DNA of 64,000 bases, from NCBI GenBank assembly GCA_963920765.1, contig OY987244.1, positions 12,526,501-12,590,500 on the forward strand. The letters run 5' to 3'. How positions within the stretch are numbered: the first letter of the stretch is position 1; each line of letters begins with the position of its first letter. The notes below the pieces were generated by a model, which was not told the DNA's origin, did no database searches, and was given only the letters and a program-made list of their open reading frames with translations. The position numbers and the translations under genes were made by a program. The DNA is from Ulota crispa. Its lineage: Eukaryota; Streptophyta; Bryopsida; Orthotrichales; Orthotrichaceae. Positions 37,883-49,794 of the stretch are shown one piece after another.

Positions 37883-39338
37883 AACCCCAACCTATTCATT
37901 TAGACAAGAGGAAGTGATGGAGTCAATTCACCGAAGCCAATAACAGTAATGCCTTTTTAAGATGAACCTTTATAAGAAAAAACGCTTAGCTAAGATGAAG
38001 GAGATGACCGTACTTGACGGTTGGGGAGTTACAAAAGATGTGTTTGGTTACAATGAATACTTTCCTTACATGAAATGAATATGCTGTCCGGATACCTTCA
38101 TCTTATTGAGGCACCACTGTACAAGCCATTAGAGAAGTTTACTCTAACGAAGAGAGGTAGCTTGGTATACTACACATATGTGTACTGTACAACTGTTTTC
38201 GTGGGGCCACAATGAAAAATCTTAGTTTTTTCACAAATAAGAGTAAAAGCAAGAATCTGCTCCTATTTTATATTTGGTCAATCTAATCACCTTCCAATTG
38301 ATACACGCAACCAGGGTTGTTGAATCTAAATATGAATTCAAAATTCACAATTTCAACCTCCGGGGGTATATTTCTAAAGCTAAACTTTTCCACCCTAGAC
38401 CCGCGAACACGTGTGTGCAGAATGGTTTACAATTTATCTATAGAATTAACCCATGATGTGGCAGTATAGCAAGCCGGCAGAGGGTGCTGGGGAGTGGGGA
38501 ATAATGTATTTGGAACATTCCTCTTACTTCAGAAAAGGACTTCTAAAGGTGATATTTGTCGACATCTGGCCAGGTATTGTCCCATCTTAATTTGATATCT
38601 GCACTGCAATTTCGTGGAGGCCAGCTGTCTCAGATTCCTGCAATTCCGTAACCCTAGACCGCCCACGGACGTTCTACAGGATCTCAGTGTGTGCTCTGGG
38701 ATGATCAGAATAGCAACATTTTGATAAGTTACATCATTTTTTATAAATTGCAACCGTACAAATTCAAATTAAATATGTTAGAGATCACATAAGAAAAGAA
38801 AACACAACAATATCACTTATGGATTGAAAGATTATAACATTTGATGAAGAGGGTGTTAAAACTGTGAAAGTGATTTGAAGTCTTTCAATCCTCTTTTCAC
38901 ATCTCAAATTTAAAATTGAGGATATCAAAAAATTAAGAATATGTAAAGTACAACATGTGTAACCCTAATCAATTTATGGCTTCTTAAAATATACTTTACA
39001 ACTTTTTAAATTAAATTTCTAATGTGATTGTTTCTCCAAGTTCTAGTGTACTTGAGGCTCATCTCCAAGAGCTCTCAACACTAGAAAGTGAAGATTTACA
39101 ATGGACACCCTTGCACAAAATCTTGAATAGACAAATCATAATCATTCATTTTCAAAATCGGATTTTTGATACTAAACCAAGACTTTAATAAGAATAATTT
39201 AAAAAATAACCACTTAAATTAATCTTCAATAAAAGTCAAAAAAATTCAAATTAAAATGCATAGCAGCCACATTTTGTCCCTTTGGGCGGTCTAAGATTAA
39301 ACTATAGAAGTGCTGCTGAGAGCATCTCCACTTGACCT
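37883..39338. other. Intergenic DNA; GC-richer patch and a worn MITE copy
   Basis: 38450-38720 is richer in GC than its surroundings but has no readable gene. 38740-39270 is an inverted, worn relative of the 650-bp TTAA elements (it contains GGACACCCTTGCACAAAATC) without clear ends. Confidence 0.35.
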
Positions 39339-40074
39339 TTAACCCATATAAGGCCATTGTCCATACATGGGACAAATTGGATTTTGGACAGCTCACTTCA
39401 AAGGGAATTTGAATTTTTTTTCTATGAAAATTTTATACAACATGTACCCATGGATTAGCTTTAAGGCCCAACACATTTTATAACTTTTGACCACATGGTT
39501 CAAAAGTTATTGCATAATATGTAGTTTTTTGGAGCTCCAGGCACCGTGGGCATCTCACAAAACTTTTTTTAAAATTACATTATTATTATTATTTATTTTG
39601 AAATTGGTTCTTTAGACTTGTATATATGTGGGAGGCTTTGAATCATTTTATTTCAATTAATGAGATCAAAGTTATGAGAAGCTTTAGTTTGTGAATAGGT
39701 ATGGTTTTGAGAGACTCCATACCTACCCTCAAACTAAAACTTCTCATAACTTTCATTTCATTAATAAAAATTGAATGATTCAAAGCTCCTCGTGTATATA
39801 TAAATCTAAAGAACTAATCTTCATATATATACATTTAAATGTAACCTTTAAAAAAAAATTGAGTTGCGTGGGTTACCCGGAGTTCAAAGAAAATTACATA
39901 TCATGCAATAATTTTTGAACCATGTAGTCAAAAGTTATGAAATTAGTTGGACCATAATGCTACTCCTTGAACACATCATGTGTGAAAATATCAAAGAACC
40001 CTCCATTTTTAGTGGGCTACCCAAAATTGCTATGTTGGCCAAAAAAAAATGTTGTTTGGGCCAGTAAGGGTTAA
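39339..40074. repeat. TTAA-flanked foldback MITE, 736 bp
   Basis: The ends are TTAACCCATATAAGGCC and, inverted, TTAACCCTTACTGGCC. The two halves are largely inverted copies of each other (for example TTTTGACCACATGGTTCAAA against TTTGAACCATGTAGTCAAAA). Confidence 0.75.
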
Positions 40075-40555
40075 CGATCTTTGATCACAACTTTGACAAT
40101 CAATTCTAGCCTCAATAACCGATACTCTCCACATTATAGCAAGGACAGGAATTTTTTTATTGACAAGAGTGGCAATTGTAATGCAAGTTTTACGCGCCAC
40201 CAATCCATGATTTATTCTACTTGTTCATTCTTATGCAAAAAGCTCACAAGATTATTATTTTTAAACTACACTTATAGCTATTCAATACAAAGTTGAATTA
40301 AAGCAATTTTACTTTATGTGAGAGAGGCAACAATGTCAAATGTCTCAACAAGCGGCCCATTTCTTGTGGATAATTGGTCTTGTGTGCCAAGTTGTTACTA
40401 GGAATCCTTGAGAACACTCGCACTAGCACTTGCCAGATTTGACGCACTCAAATGTTTACACTTATTTTTAAAAGACATGAAAATTGTTGTCATTATCTTT
40501 GTTCACAAACTCAGGGAGATCACTCCTTATAATTTTATGTTACATACCTAAGTTT

Positions 40556-40978
40556 AAAAAGTAGGGACGGACTAGGGAGACACTCCTAATTGCTAGGGAG
40601 ACATTCTCCTATAGTTTAACCTATTAAATTGGAGATTATTGTTACGCCAAAACAAGAAATAAATTCAAAACAATATCTTAACGTACATTTGCATTTGCAA
40701 GGATTGCAAACATACAACAAATATGTTTCATTTGTGACATGCTCAAGAGTTAAAACTAGTCATTCCTTTCGTTTGTAAGTTTTACTCTTGATCATGTGAC
40801 AATTGAGACAAATTTGTTAAATGTTTGCAATGCTTGCAAATGCAAATGCGCCCTAAAAAATTGTTTTGATTTTATTTCTTATTTTAACATAATAATAATC
40901 TCAAATTTAGTAAGTTGGGCTATAGGGGGTGTCTCCCTAGCAATTGGAGGGTGTCTCCCTAGCTTGTCCCAAAAAGTA
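40556..40978. repeat. Inverted-repeat element with 8-bp target duplication
   Basis: The element proper is 40564-40970 (407 bp). The left end is GGGACGGACTAGGGAGACAC and the right end, inverted, GGGACAAGCTAGGGAGACAC. AAAAAGTA is exactly duplicated at 40556-40563 and 40971-40978. No transposase. An 8-bp duplication is typical of hAT-type elements, but the ends are not diagnostic. Confidence 0.75.
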
Positions 40979-41550
40979 TTGAATGAAGGCCTATTTCTCT
41001 AAAATATGGTATTTAAGATGATTTTTTTTATATAAAAAGATATGCAGAACATATTTCCAATACCCATATTGTTTTGTAAATTCATTCATTTGGTTTTTTT
41101 TAATGTGACTATTTTATATATAAAATTGATTTGTCATATTTTATTTTGTCCCCGTTATTCTTCAAAAAAATCTTTCTTTCTATACACATACACATATGGT
41201 ATACACCATGAAATCAATAACAAGTTTTGAGTATTTCTCAATTCTATGACGTGTATTTAAAACAATTTAACATTAAAAGGAATAAACAACACCATAAACT
41301 TTCACAACCCCTATTTGTCACGGCTAATTTATTAGTAAAAGTTTATACTACCTAATGTGTTTACACATCCTAATTTATATATGCAAAATATATAGTGTTA
41401 AATGAACCCTATAGTAGCTATACATATCGACTAAATGGATCTTATCTTTTGACTCACATAGTTTCTAAAACATGGGCTAGTGATCTCCCCAAATTCACAA
41501 AATATGTTTCTTAAACAAACATATAATAAATCTATCTATTATCATGTGGA
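40979..41550. other. AT-rich intergenic DNA
   Basis: No supported feature. Confidence 0.4.
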
Positions 41551-41980
41551 ATATAAGATGGGCATTGATATGTGTACCATAGCCTTTGAACTACTGTACC
41601 ACACTTCTAGGGTAAATTTTAGATTTCTACCATCAAAAGCTGAATTTGAGAAATTTGAATTCAAATTTGGACTTGGAGACCATGATTTAGTTTAGAACCA
41701 TAAAAAAAGTTTTAATTCAACAACACCCAATGAAAAAGATTATCTTTTTTTACAAACAAAAGTAAAAGTAACACTTTTCTCCATAGCTAAACTTTTTCAT
41801 TGGATGTTGTTGAATTGCAATTTTTTTTATGGTTCTAGACTAAAGCATGGTCTCTAAGTCCAAATCTAAATTCCAAATTCTCAATTTCAACTTTTTCATG
41901 GTAGAAATCTAAAATTTACCCCAAGGGTGCGGTACAATAGTTCAAAGGGTGTGGTACATGTATCAATTCCCATATAAGAT
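41551..41980. repeat. Foldback element with perfect 9-bp target duplication
   Basis: ATATAAGAT is exactly duplicated at 41551-41559 and 41972-41980. The element between them (412 bp) begins GGGCATTGATATGTGTACC and ends with the inverse of GGGAATTGATACATGTACC. The arms pair over most of its length. A 9-bp duplication is typical of Mutator-like elements. Confidence 0.85.
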
Positions 41981-43508
41981 ATACTCACTAAACTTAAAAT
42001 GAATGTTAGGATCACTACAAGGAAACAATGTCAATTTGAACATTGTCTCTAGCTTTGAACGTGATAATTTGGACATTTTTTTGTCACTGCAGATGTTTTT
42101 TTATCATTTTAGACACATTTAGTCCATTTTGATATGTCAATTTGAACAATTTTTTTCTTATAGTGAATTGAGCCATGAGAACATTTTGAAGAGGTTTGAG
42201 CACTTGTCATTCAAATTCATGTTTAACCATTTTCACAGTTGTAGCAAATGAAACAGCAGATGCTCACTTGAATTGCACTATACTAAGCTTAAATGCTGGG
42301 TCTCTCCCAACATTGCACTACACTAATTATAAGTGCGATTGCAACTGTAATTCAATGAGGTAATTTAGAACAACCCACATGTATTCTCATAATAACCACA
42401 CCAGGTTTTTTTTTTTTTTTTTTTTTGCACCATGGGGCCAGAAAGCACCACTTGAAAAAAGTAAGCAAAAAAACATAAGGGAAAAATAAAGAAAATAAAA
42501 TATAAGTAGCCAGACAACAACTTAGGATTTTAAGGGCGTGGTCATAAAATTTTAGTTTTGGCCATAGTCATTGCCACCTCTAGAGATCATGCAGCATCTC
42601 TTGTTTTACTTCAAGCGCCAAATTGTTACAAGTTATAAGACAATCTCGCTTCCATGAATGAAATTTCATGTTTTTAAGTATTCTAACATGTGCAAATATG
42701 GAACTGCATTGTCCGTTTTCTTACAAAAAATCTACCAAGTGCAAGATGACACCATTCTTTTTAGCAATTTTGCCCTTTTTGCTTGAATATAATTATCTCT
42801 AGTGCCTGGAGAACTCAACAGTTTTGAGCAATATAGCCACTTTAGCACAAAAAAATTCCGTTGGTGCCAAAAATTGTCACCAATTTTTAGCACACTATGC
42901 CAGATTCACCATATCTATGATTCACTATCGCCACAACAATTCATTAACGGATATGAAGTACTTGCCACGTGGGCAACAATTCAAAACATAACGTAGCCAA
43001 TTTGGCTTTCTACCAAAACCCAAAAAAAAGAGGGTGAACCACACTTGTCTCCAAGGAAGATCTTAGGTTTATTTGTTTAGCCTCTAAATATTCTTGACTA
43101 TGTTTCACCCAAAAGACTCATATAGCAAAGAAAAAAAATAAAGAAATGAAATTTTGGTGCAATTTACCATAGGACCTAGTAGTGAACTACTTCATTATGA
43201 TACAAAAAAAAGAAGAAAATTATTTATTGTACAAATTGTGAGAAAATAAGGTTTGAAGTGAGAAATAGATTCTTTGGGGGGCATTCAATTTTTGAATAGT
43301 TTTAATTTGGGGAAATTTTTGCCCCAATTGATTCCACCTTTTTATTGTAAATTTTCAAATTGACTTTTGTAATAGAGCTGGTCATATGCTTGAGAATTTT
43401 TCATAACATTTTGAATTGGACAACACATACTAAAAAACTAGAGTCAAAAACTAATTTCAATAAAATTATCATACAAGTATGTTTTTTCAACATTTTTGAG
43501 CTTTCACA
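41981..43508. other. AT-rich intergenic DNA with a poly-T tract
   Basis: A T-run of about 20 lies at 42406-42426. No gene supported. Confidence 0.4.
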
Positions 43509-44315
43509 TATAGTGACTACCAAAATTGTCTCAATGTTTGCTTAGATGCCAAGTTTTTTACAATATCTCCACTATATATAAGTGGCATTTTATCCTCAGA
43601 TTTTTTGTGTGTGATCCTTGTGCATTCATGATCAAGCACACCAAATTCCAATTACTAAAAACCAAAATCCTATTTTTGGTAAATTATTTTGTGTCAAAAT
43701 CAAGAAAGTTGATTAAAAAAAATTGGTGATGAATTTTTGAGATTTGATTGCATGGGTATGTTGGAGACATCCATACGCACATCTTTGCTTCAAAAAATGT
43801 TTCCAAAAAAATTCTAAAAAAATTTAAATTTCAGGCCAAATTTAGTAAAATTGATAATTCTTCATATAATCTATTTTTTGGAAAAATAAACATATCATCA
43901 TGTTTAAAAGTACAAACTTAATCACACCATATGATTTATTTTGCCAAAAAAATTACATTAAGATTTATCAATTTTACTAAATTTAGCCTTGAGATTTCAA
44001 TATTTTTAGATTTTTTAAAGATTTTTTTGGAAATATTTGTTTGAAGCAAAGACGTGCGTATGGATGTCTCCAACATACCCATGCAATCAAATCTCAAAAA
44101 TTCATCACCAATTTTTTTTAATCATTTTGACATAGAACAATTTACCAAAAATAGGATTTTGGTTTTTAGTAATTGAAATTGGGTATGCTTGATCATGATT
44201 GCACGAGGATCACACACAAAAAACCTAAGGATAAAATGCCACTTATATATAGTGTAAATATTGTAAAGAACTTGGCGTCTAAGAAAACATTGAAACTATT
44301 CTGGTAGTCACTATA
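43509..44315. repeat. TA-flanked foldback element, 807 bp
   Basis: The ends read TATAGTGACTACCAAAATTG and, inverted, TATAGTGACTACCAGAATAG. The arms carry the shared module with TTTGATTGCATGGGTATG and CATCCATACGCACATC. Its TA edges and Tc1-like ends suggest a non-autonomous Tc1/mariner element. Confidence 0.8.
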
Positions 44316-45959
44316 CAATGATATTTTAGAAATGTGAACAACAAAGCTCTAGATTTAGCTAGCTTCAAGGAAGGGAAAAAAAGAATTCATCAAAAATTGT
44401 AGCTTTCACAAGCTTGATCAACATAGGTCCACTACTAACAAAGGTGAAGGGCAGTACTTCATGGAATGAGGTTGGGTCGATTTGACAAGAAGATATCTCT
44501 GCCCCTCAATCTTTGGGCAAGATCCTGAAATTTCAATTGCAATGTAAACAAATGTGCTTGTGTTGCCCCTTGAGCAAACAAACTACATGTTTCATCATAA
44601 TTTTTTTTTAACACATGAAATGGTTTGAAGATCGTTGCATTGGAAAGCTACTCCTTGGGCACGCATCCCCTAAATTTTTTGTAGAAATACATTTATTATT
44701 CTATAAGTACTAACTTGCCCAAATTTGCTATGTTGTCAAAAAATGCAATTTGATCCTTTAGGGATTAAAATGTCCACGCAAATAATTGTGAAAGGTCTAA
44801 CATGTACCAAATTTGGATGACCAATTCTCTAAACCTCTCAAATTATTCTCATAACTCTTAATTCTAACACTTGATTCTAGCTTGTCAAGCAATGGCCCTT
44901 GTAATCATTGTTCATCTTAGATTTAGTGAGACTCATCCTATATTCCTCTTGCTGATTAAATGGATTGATTGTTTATGGAGGCACATATGGTGAGCAAGGG
45001 TGGACAACATGAGTTTCAAAAGTAGGTATAAGACTTTGAGTGAGTTAAATTTGGCAAGTGTCCATGCCGATGCTCTTAGCGTACATTGGACCAAAACTAG
45101 GGTTTTTTTTATGTGCAATTTTTTACTTGAAAGCAACACATTTTTTTCCAAAGAATCTCTAACCATAAATACTTCTCATTTTTTTTTGTAAATGACTTCA
45201 TTCAATTGCTTTACAATCTTGAGATGATGTTGCTCTTTTTTAAATGAATGTGAATTCTTTTTCACAAATAAATAGGTTATCCATATTTTACACATAGTGC
45301 ATGACACTTATAACTAACTAAATTGTCCTAATAAGAAATACTAAGACACAACACATACATCCATTAGCTCAAAAGCAACTCCCTTGATAAGATGAGTAAA
45401 ACCCAAGCTTCATCTGATAATGATGTCTGATTTTTTATAACTTTTTTTGAACCGCTCAAATTTGGGAGTTGTCGATTATATGTGTTGTGCACTATATGAC
45501 ACCCATGAACATGATAGCTTTGTCACTCTGCACCGCCAAAATCTAACGAAAAAATAAAACTCTGACCACCGTCACAACCTGACCTACTCCTATCAATACA
45601 ATCAATATGCAATATTGTTGTAGGAATCAGACAGAGCCTATGCACCTTGGTACTTCCGAAAGTCAGGTGAGAAGACAATGGGAGCGATGTGATTGGTGGA
45701 CGAAGTGCCAAGGGCATGGGCATCCTGTCATGCAAAAGATCACCTTGCAAACTGAGGTTATCCACTACCGTCTCCTTACAATCCAAAAAGAAAAAGAATG
45801 AAGAATTTTGAAAGAGAGAAAAACGAAAAGAGCTAGAAAGAAAAAACCTCACTTGGAGTCATGGACATCACGGGAATAAGGGGACCCTTCCTTGACAGGT
45901 GTTGAACTGTCATTGCACCTCATGCTTGCTTGTGACCAGGAATTTTACCTCCTTTTCCC
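44316..45959. other. Intergenic DNA with a truncated TTAA element
   Basis: About 44500-44768 resembles the right part of a 930-bp class element and ends CCTTTAGGGATTAA, with no left end. 45520-45860 is GC-richer with opposed open frames but no recognised gene. Confidence 0.35.
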
Positions 45960-46175
45960 TAAGGTAGACATACCATTCCCGACTATGGAGCCTAATGCCG
46001 CTCAAATGTGCACAGGGCATGCATTTGAATTTTCAAATTTAGGCACATGTCTTATTTATTGTGCACAAAAAATAAGACATCTATGAAATACCTGGATTTG
46101 GAAATTCAAATGTACGCCTTGTGCACATTTGAGCGGCACTTGGTTCCATGATCGGGAATGGGTATGTCTACTTTA
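45960..46175. repeat. Foldback element, about 216 bp
   Basis: The left arm (TAAGGTAGACATACC, CCGCTCAAATGTGCAC) recurs inverted on the right (GTGCACATTTGAGCGG, GGTATGTCTACTTTA). TA is at both edges. Confidence 0.75.
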
Positions 46176-46225
46176 TGTTTCACCTAGTGGCAACCCCCCT
46201 TGTCTCCTTTTCATTCTTCTTTCTA

Positions 46226-47123
46226 TACACTACCCCTTAGTATGTTTGCATTTGGGCATGTTTACCATTCAATGAACTTTGCATAAACTAGAGTATAGTT
46301 ATCAGTTTCTTGCCTTACATCATGGTTTTGTAATTCTCATGCAATTCCAATCAAGTATATCAAATTTAGTTCCAAAAAATCAACATCCTCATTTTGGTAA
46401 ATGGTTTTGTATTAAAATTTGGGGTTTTACATGAATGGATTGGAGAAAATTGGCAATGAATTTTTGAGTTTTGATTGCATGAATATTTAGGAAACATCGA
46501 CATGCACCTTTTTGAGTTGAAACAAATACCATTAAGTGACAATAATATGATCTAAAAATAAGTTTACATGAAATCAATGTGGGAGTGTGGTAGGACCACA
46601 ATTTGTAAAATAAACACTTCTTCAATACAATCATATTGTGCTATTTTACTCATACATTATGACTAAATTGGTACCTTTGAGCATGACAATATGTTCACTT
46701 AGCCAAAAGCTAGTTAAATAATAGAAGTACCTATTTTACAAATTGTGGCCCTACCACACCCCCACATTGATTTCATGTAAACTTATTTTTAGATCATATT
46801 ATTGTCACTTAATGGTATTTGTTTCAACTCAAAAAGGTGCAAAGGGATGTTTCCTACATATTCATGCAATCAAATCTAAAAAATTTATCACCAATTTTCT
46901 CCAATCCATTTTCATGTAAAACCCCAAATTTTAATACAAAACAATTTACCAAAACTAAGATGTTGATTTTTTGGAACTAAAATTTGGTATACTTGATTGG
47001 AAATTGTATAAGAATTACAAAACTGTGAAGCAAGGCAAGAAATTGATAATTATACTCTAGTTTATGCAAAGTTCATTGAATGGTAAAACATGCCCAAACG
47101 CAAACATTCTAAAAGGTATTGTA
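46226..47123. repeat. TA-flanked foldback element, 898 bp
   Basis: The ends are TACACTACCCCTTAGTATG and, inverted, TACAATACCTTTTAGAATG. Long arms include CATTCAATGAACTTTGCATA. It carries the same inner module as 43509-44315, more diverged. It shares a TA with the next element. Confidence 0.75.
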
Positions 47124-47667
47124 CAATAGCAGAAAGAAAGAGTACATAAGTCCCTCTCATGGCATTCAAAAAAGTTGGTATAACAAAGAACATAATTAGC
47201 ATTTTATCCTCAGATTTTTTTTTTATCTAATCCTTGTGCAATCATGATCAAGCATACCAAATTTTAGTTACTAAAAACCAAAATCCTATTTCTGGTAAAA
47301 TGTTTTGTGTCAAAATCATGGTTTTACAAGGAAGTTGATTAAAAAACATTGGTGATGAATTTTTGAAATTTGATTGCATGGATATGTAGAAGACATCCAT
47401 ATGCACATCTTTGTTTCAAACAACATTTCCAAAAAGTTTCAAATCTCCCTCTATAGAAATTTTAATGTTAGGGTGATCATGACCAAATTTAGTAAAATAT
47501 ATATTTATTTATAGAAATTAGTTTTTGTTATTTGACTCATACATTGTGATTAAGTTTGTACCTTTAAACATGATGATATGCTTATTTGCCAAAAACTAAT
47601 TTATTTAGTACAAACTTCTTTAAATCCCATAAGAGGGACTTGTGTACTCTTGCTTTAGGGTACTCTA
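47122..47667. repeat. TA-flanked element, about 546 bp, one arm mostly lost
   Basis: The ends are TACAATAGCAGAAAGAAAG and, inverted, TAGAGTACCCTAAAGCAAG, both followed by AGTACAYAAGTCCC. Only the left copy of the inner module remains. Confidence 0.6.
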
Positions 47668-49169
47668 CAGTGGGGTACACTAAGCTTACCAACTACCTTT
47701 TTCAGTCATTTAGTTTTTTGTGAAATATGGAGTATAGTTGGTTTATTTTTGTCAAAAATATTATTATTGCATCCTTATGCAATCCCAAACAAGCACACCA
47801 AATTTCCATTTCTAAAAACCAAAACTCCATTTTTGGTGAATTAATTTGTAAGAGATTCATGGTTTTACATAATGATTGATTGAAAAACTTTGGTGATGAA
47901 TTTTTGAGATTTGATTCCTATGTAGGGAACATCCGTACGCACACATCATCCATGCTAAAAAGAACCCCTTAACCCCTCAAGGCCTAAGGGGCTCAAACAG
48001 CGCCCATGTGCATTGTTTTTTGAGATGCTTGACTTTTCTTTGAGATTGTTTTTAGTGGTTATTATTTTAAATTATTCTTATTGAAGTCTTGTTGTAGTAT
48101 CAAAAATCCAATTCTCAAAATGAATGATTGTGATTTGTTTATTCAAGATTTTGTGCAAGGTTGTCCATTGCAAATCTTCACTTCCTAGTGTTGAGAGTTC
48201 TTGGAAATGAGCCACACTAGAACTTGGAGAAACAATCACATCAGAAATTCAATTTAAAAAGTGGTAGAATAGATTTTGAGAAGCCATGATTTGATTAGGC
48301 TTATGCATGTTGTACTTTACATACTCATATTTTTTTGGTATTCTCAATTTTAAATTTGAGATGTGAAAAGAGGATTGAAAGACTTGAAACTATGAAAGTG
48401 ATTTGAACACCGTCATAATCATATCTTATAATCTTTTTTATCTTTAAATGATGTTTTTGTGTTTTCTTTTCTTGTATAATCTCTAACATGTGTAGCTTGA
48501 ATTTGTACGGTTACAGTTCCAAATTTTTTTATAAATTTCATCAAAATGTTGGCATTTTGTTTATCCTACAGCAGATTTTGAAACACTCAGAAAACCCAAG
48601 GGCGTTGAGAGGTTACGTAACAAAAATTTGAGCTACAAAAGATTTTGTGAAACTTGTGATAGGCCCAAATTTTGTATAATATGTATTTTTAAATTTTAAC
48701 TAGCTTTTAATCAAGTAAACAAAACATCATGTTTAGAGATACAAACCTAGTTACAATATTTGAGTCAAATAGTAAAATTTTATTTTCATAGAAATATATG
48801 TATTTTGCAAAATTTGGGCCTATCACAAGTTTTACAAAATCTTTTGTAGCTCAAATTTTTGTTACTTAAGGGGTCTTTTTCATCATGGATGATGTGCGTA
48901 TGGATGTTTCCTACATATCCATGGAATCAAATCTCAAAAATTTATCACCAATTTTTTTCAATCAATCATCATGTAAAACCATGAATTTTTTATATATTAA
49001 CCCTCCAAAAATGGAGTTTTGATTTTTAGGAATTAAAATTTGGTAAGCTTGTTTGGAATTGCACAAGGATGCAATGATAATATTTTTGACAAAAATAAAC
49101 CAACTATACTTCACATTTCACCAAAATGATTGAGAAAGGCACTTGGTAAGCTTAGTGTATTCCACTATA
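47666..49169. repeat. TA-flanked foldback carrying a nested TTAA element
   Basis: The ends are TACAGTGGGGTACACTAAGC and, inverted, TATAGTGGAATACACTAAGC. The arms pair inward through the shared module to TTTGGGCCTATCACAAG. The left arm is split at 47969-48616 by a CCCCT-type element; the right arm is not. Confidence 0.85.
47969..48616. repeat. TTAA-flanked MITE, 648 bp, nested
   Basis: The left end is TTAACCCCTCAAGGCC and the right end, inverted, GTAACCTCTCAACGCCC. It sits in one arm of a palindrome whose other arm preserves the uninterrupted site (single TTAA at 48865-48868). Confidence 0.85.
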
Positions 49170-49794
49170 TAGTCGGGTACAGTAAACATACAAAAAAAAC
49201 TGCAAGAAAACAACTTAAAATTTTGAAGAACTTTTGGAGGACATAACTTCTTCAAAAATTGTTTGTTTCTGAAACCAAAAATTGCATTGGAATACTCCTA
49301 AAGGGTACTACATGGTTTGATAAAAAAACCTGAGATTTTATAAATGATGAAAAAAATTGGGCTACTTCCAAAATAGTGTACTTCCACCTCTTGTCAAAAT
49401 CACCGCTTGAATTTGATTGGACTACACCACCACCAACAGCCAAAATATGAGCAAGAAATTGTACACATCATTCAAAAAGTATGGGATGAGGTATCCATGG
49501 AGCAATTACAAACTCTTATTGCAATTTTCCCAGTCAATTCAAGCGGTGCTTTTGGCAAGAGGTGGAAGTACTAGATGGTAGACACTATATAGGAAGTAGC
49601 CAAATTTTTTTGATCATTTGTAAAATTTAAGATTTTTTTATCAAATCATGTAGTACCCTTTTGTAGTATTCCAACGCAATTTTTGGTTTCAAAAACAAAC
49701 AATTTTTGAGGAAGTTATGGCTTCTGGAAGTTCCTGAATTTTTAACTGCAATTTTCCTGCAAAAAAATTCATATGTTTACTGTACCCGACTGTA
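49168..49794. repeat. TA-flanked foldback element, 627 bp
   Basis: The ends are TATAGTCGGGTACAGTAAAC and, inverted, TACAGTCGGGTACAGTAAAC. Arms of about 260 bp surround a short loop near 49480. It shares a TA with both neighbours. Tc1-like ends; no transposase. Confidence 0.85.
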
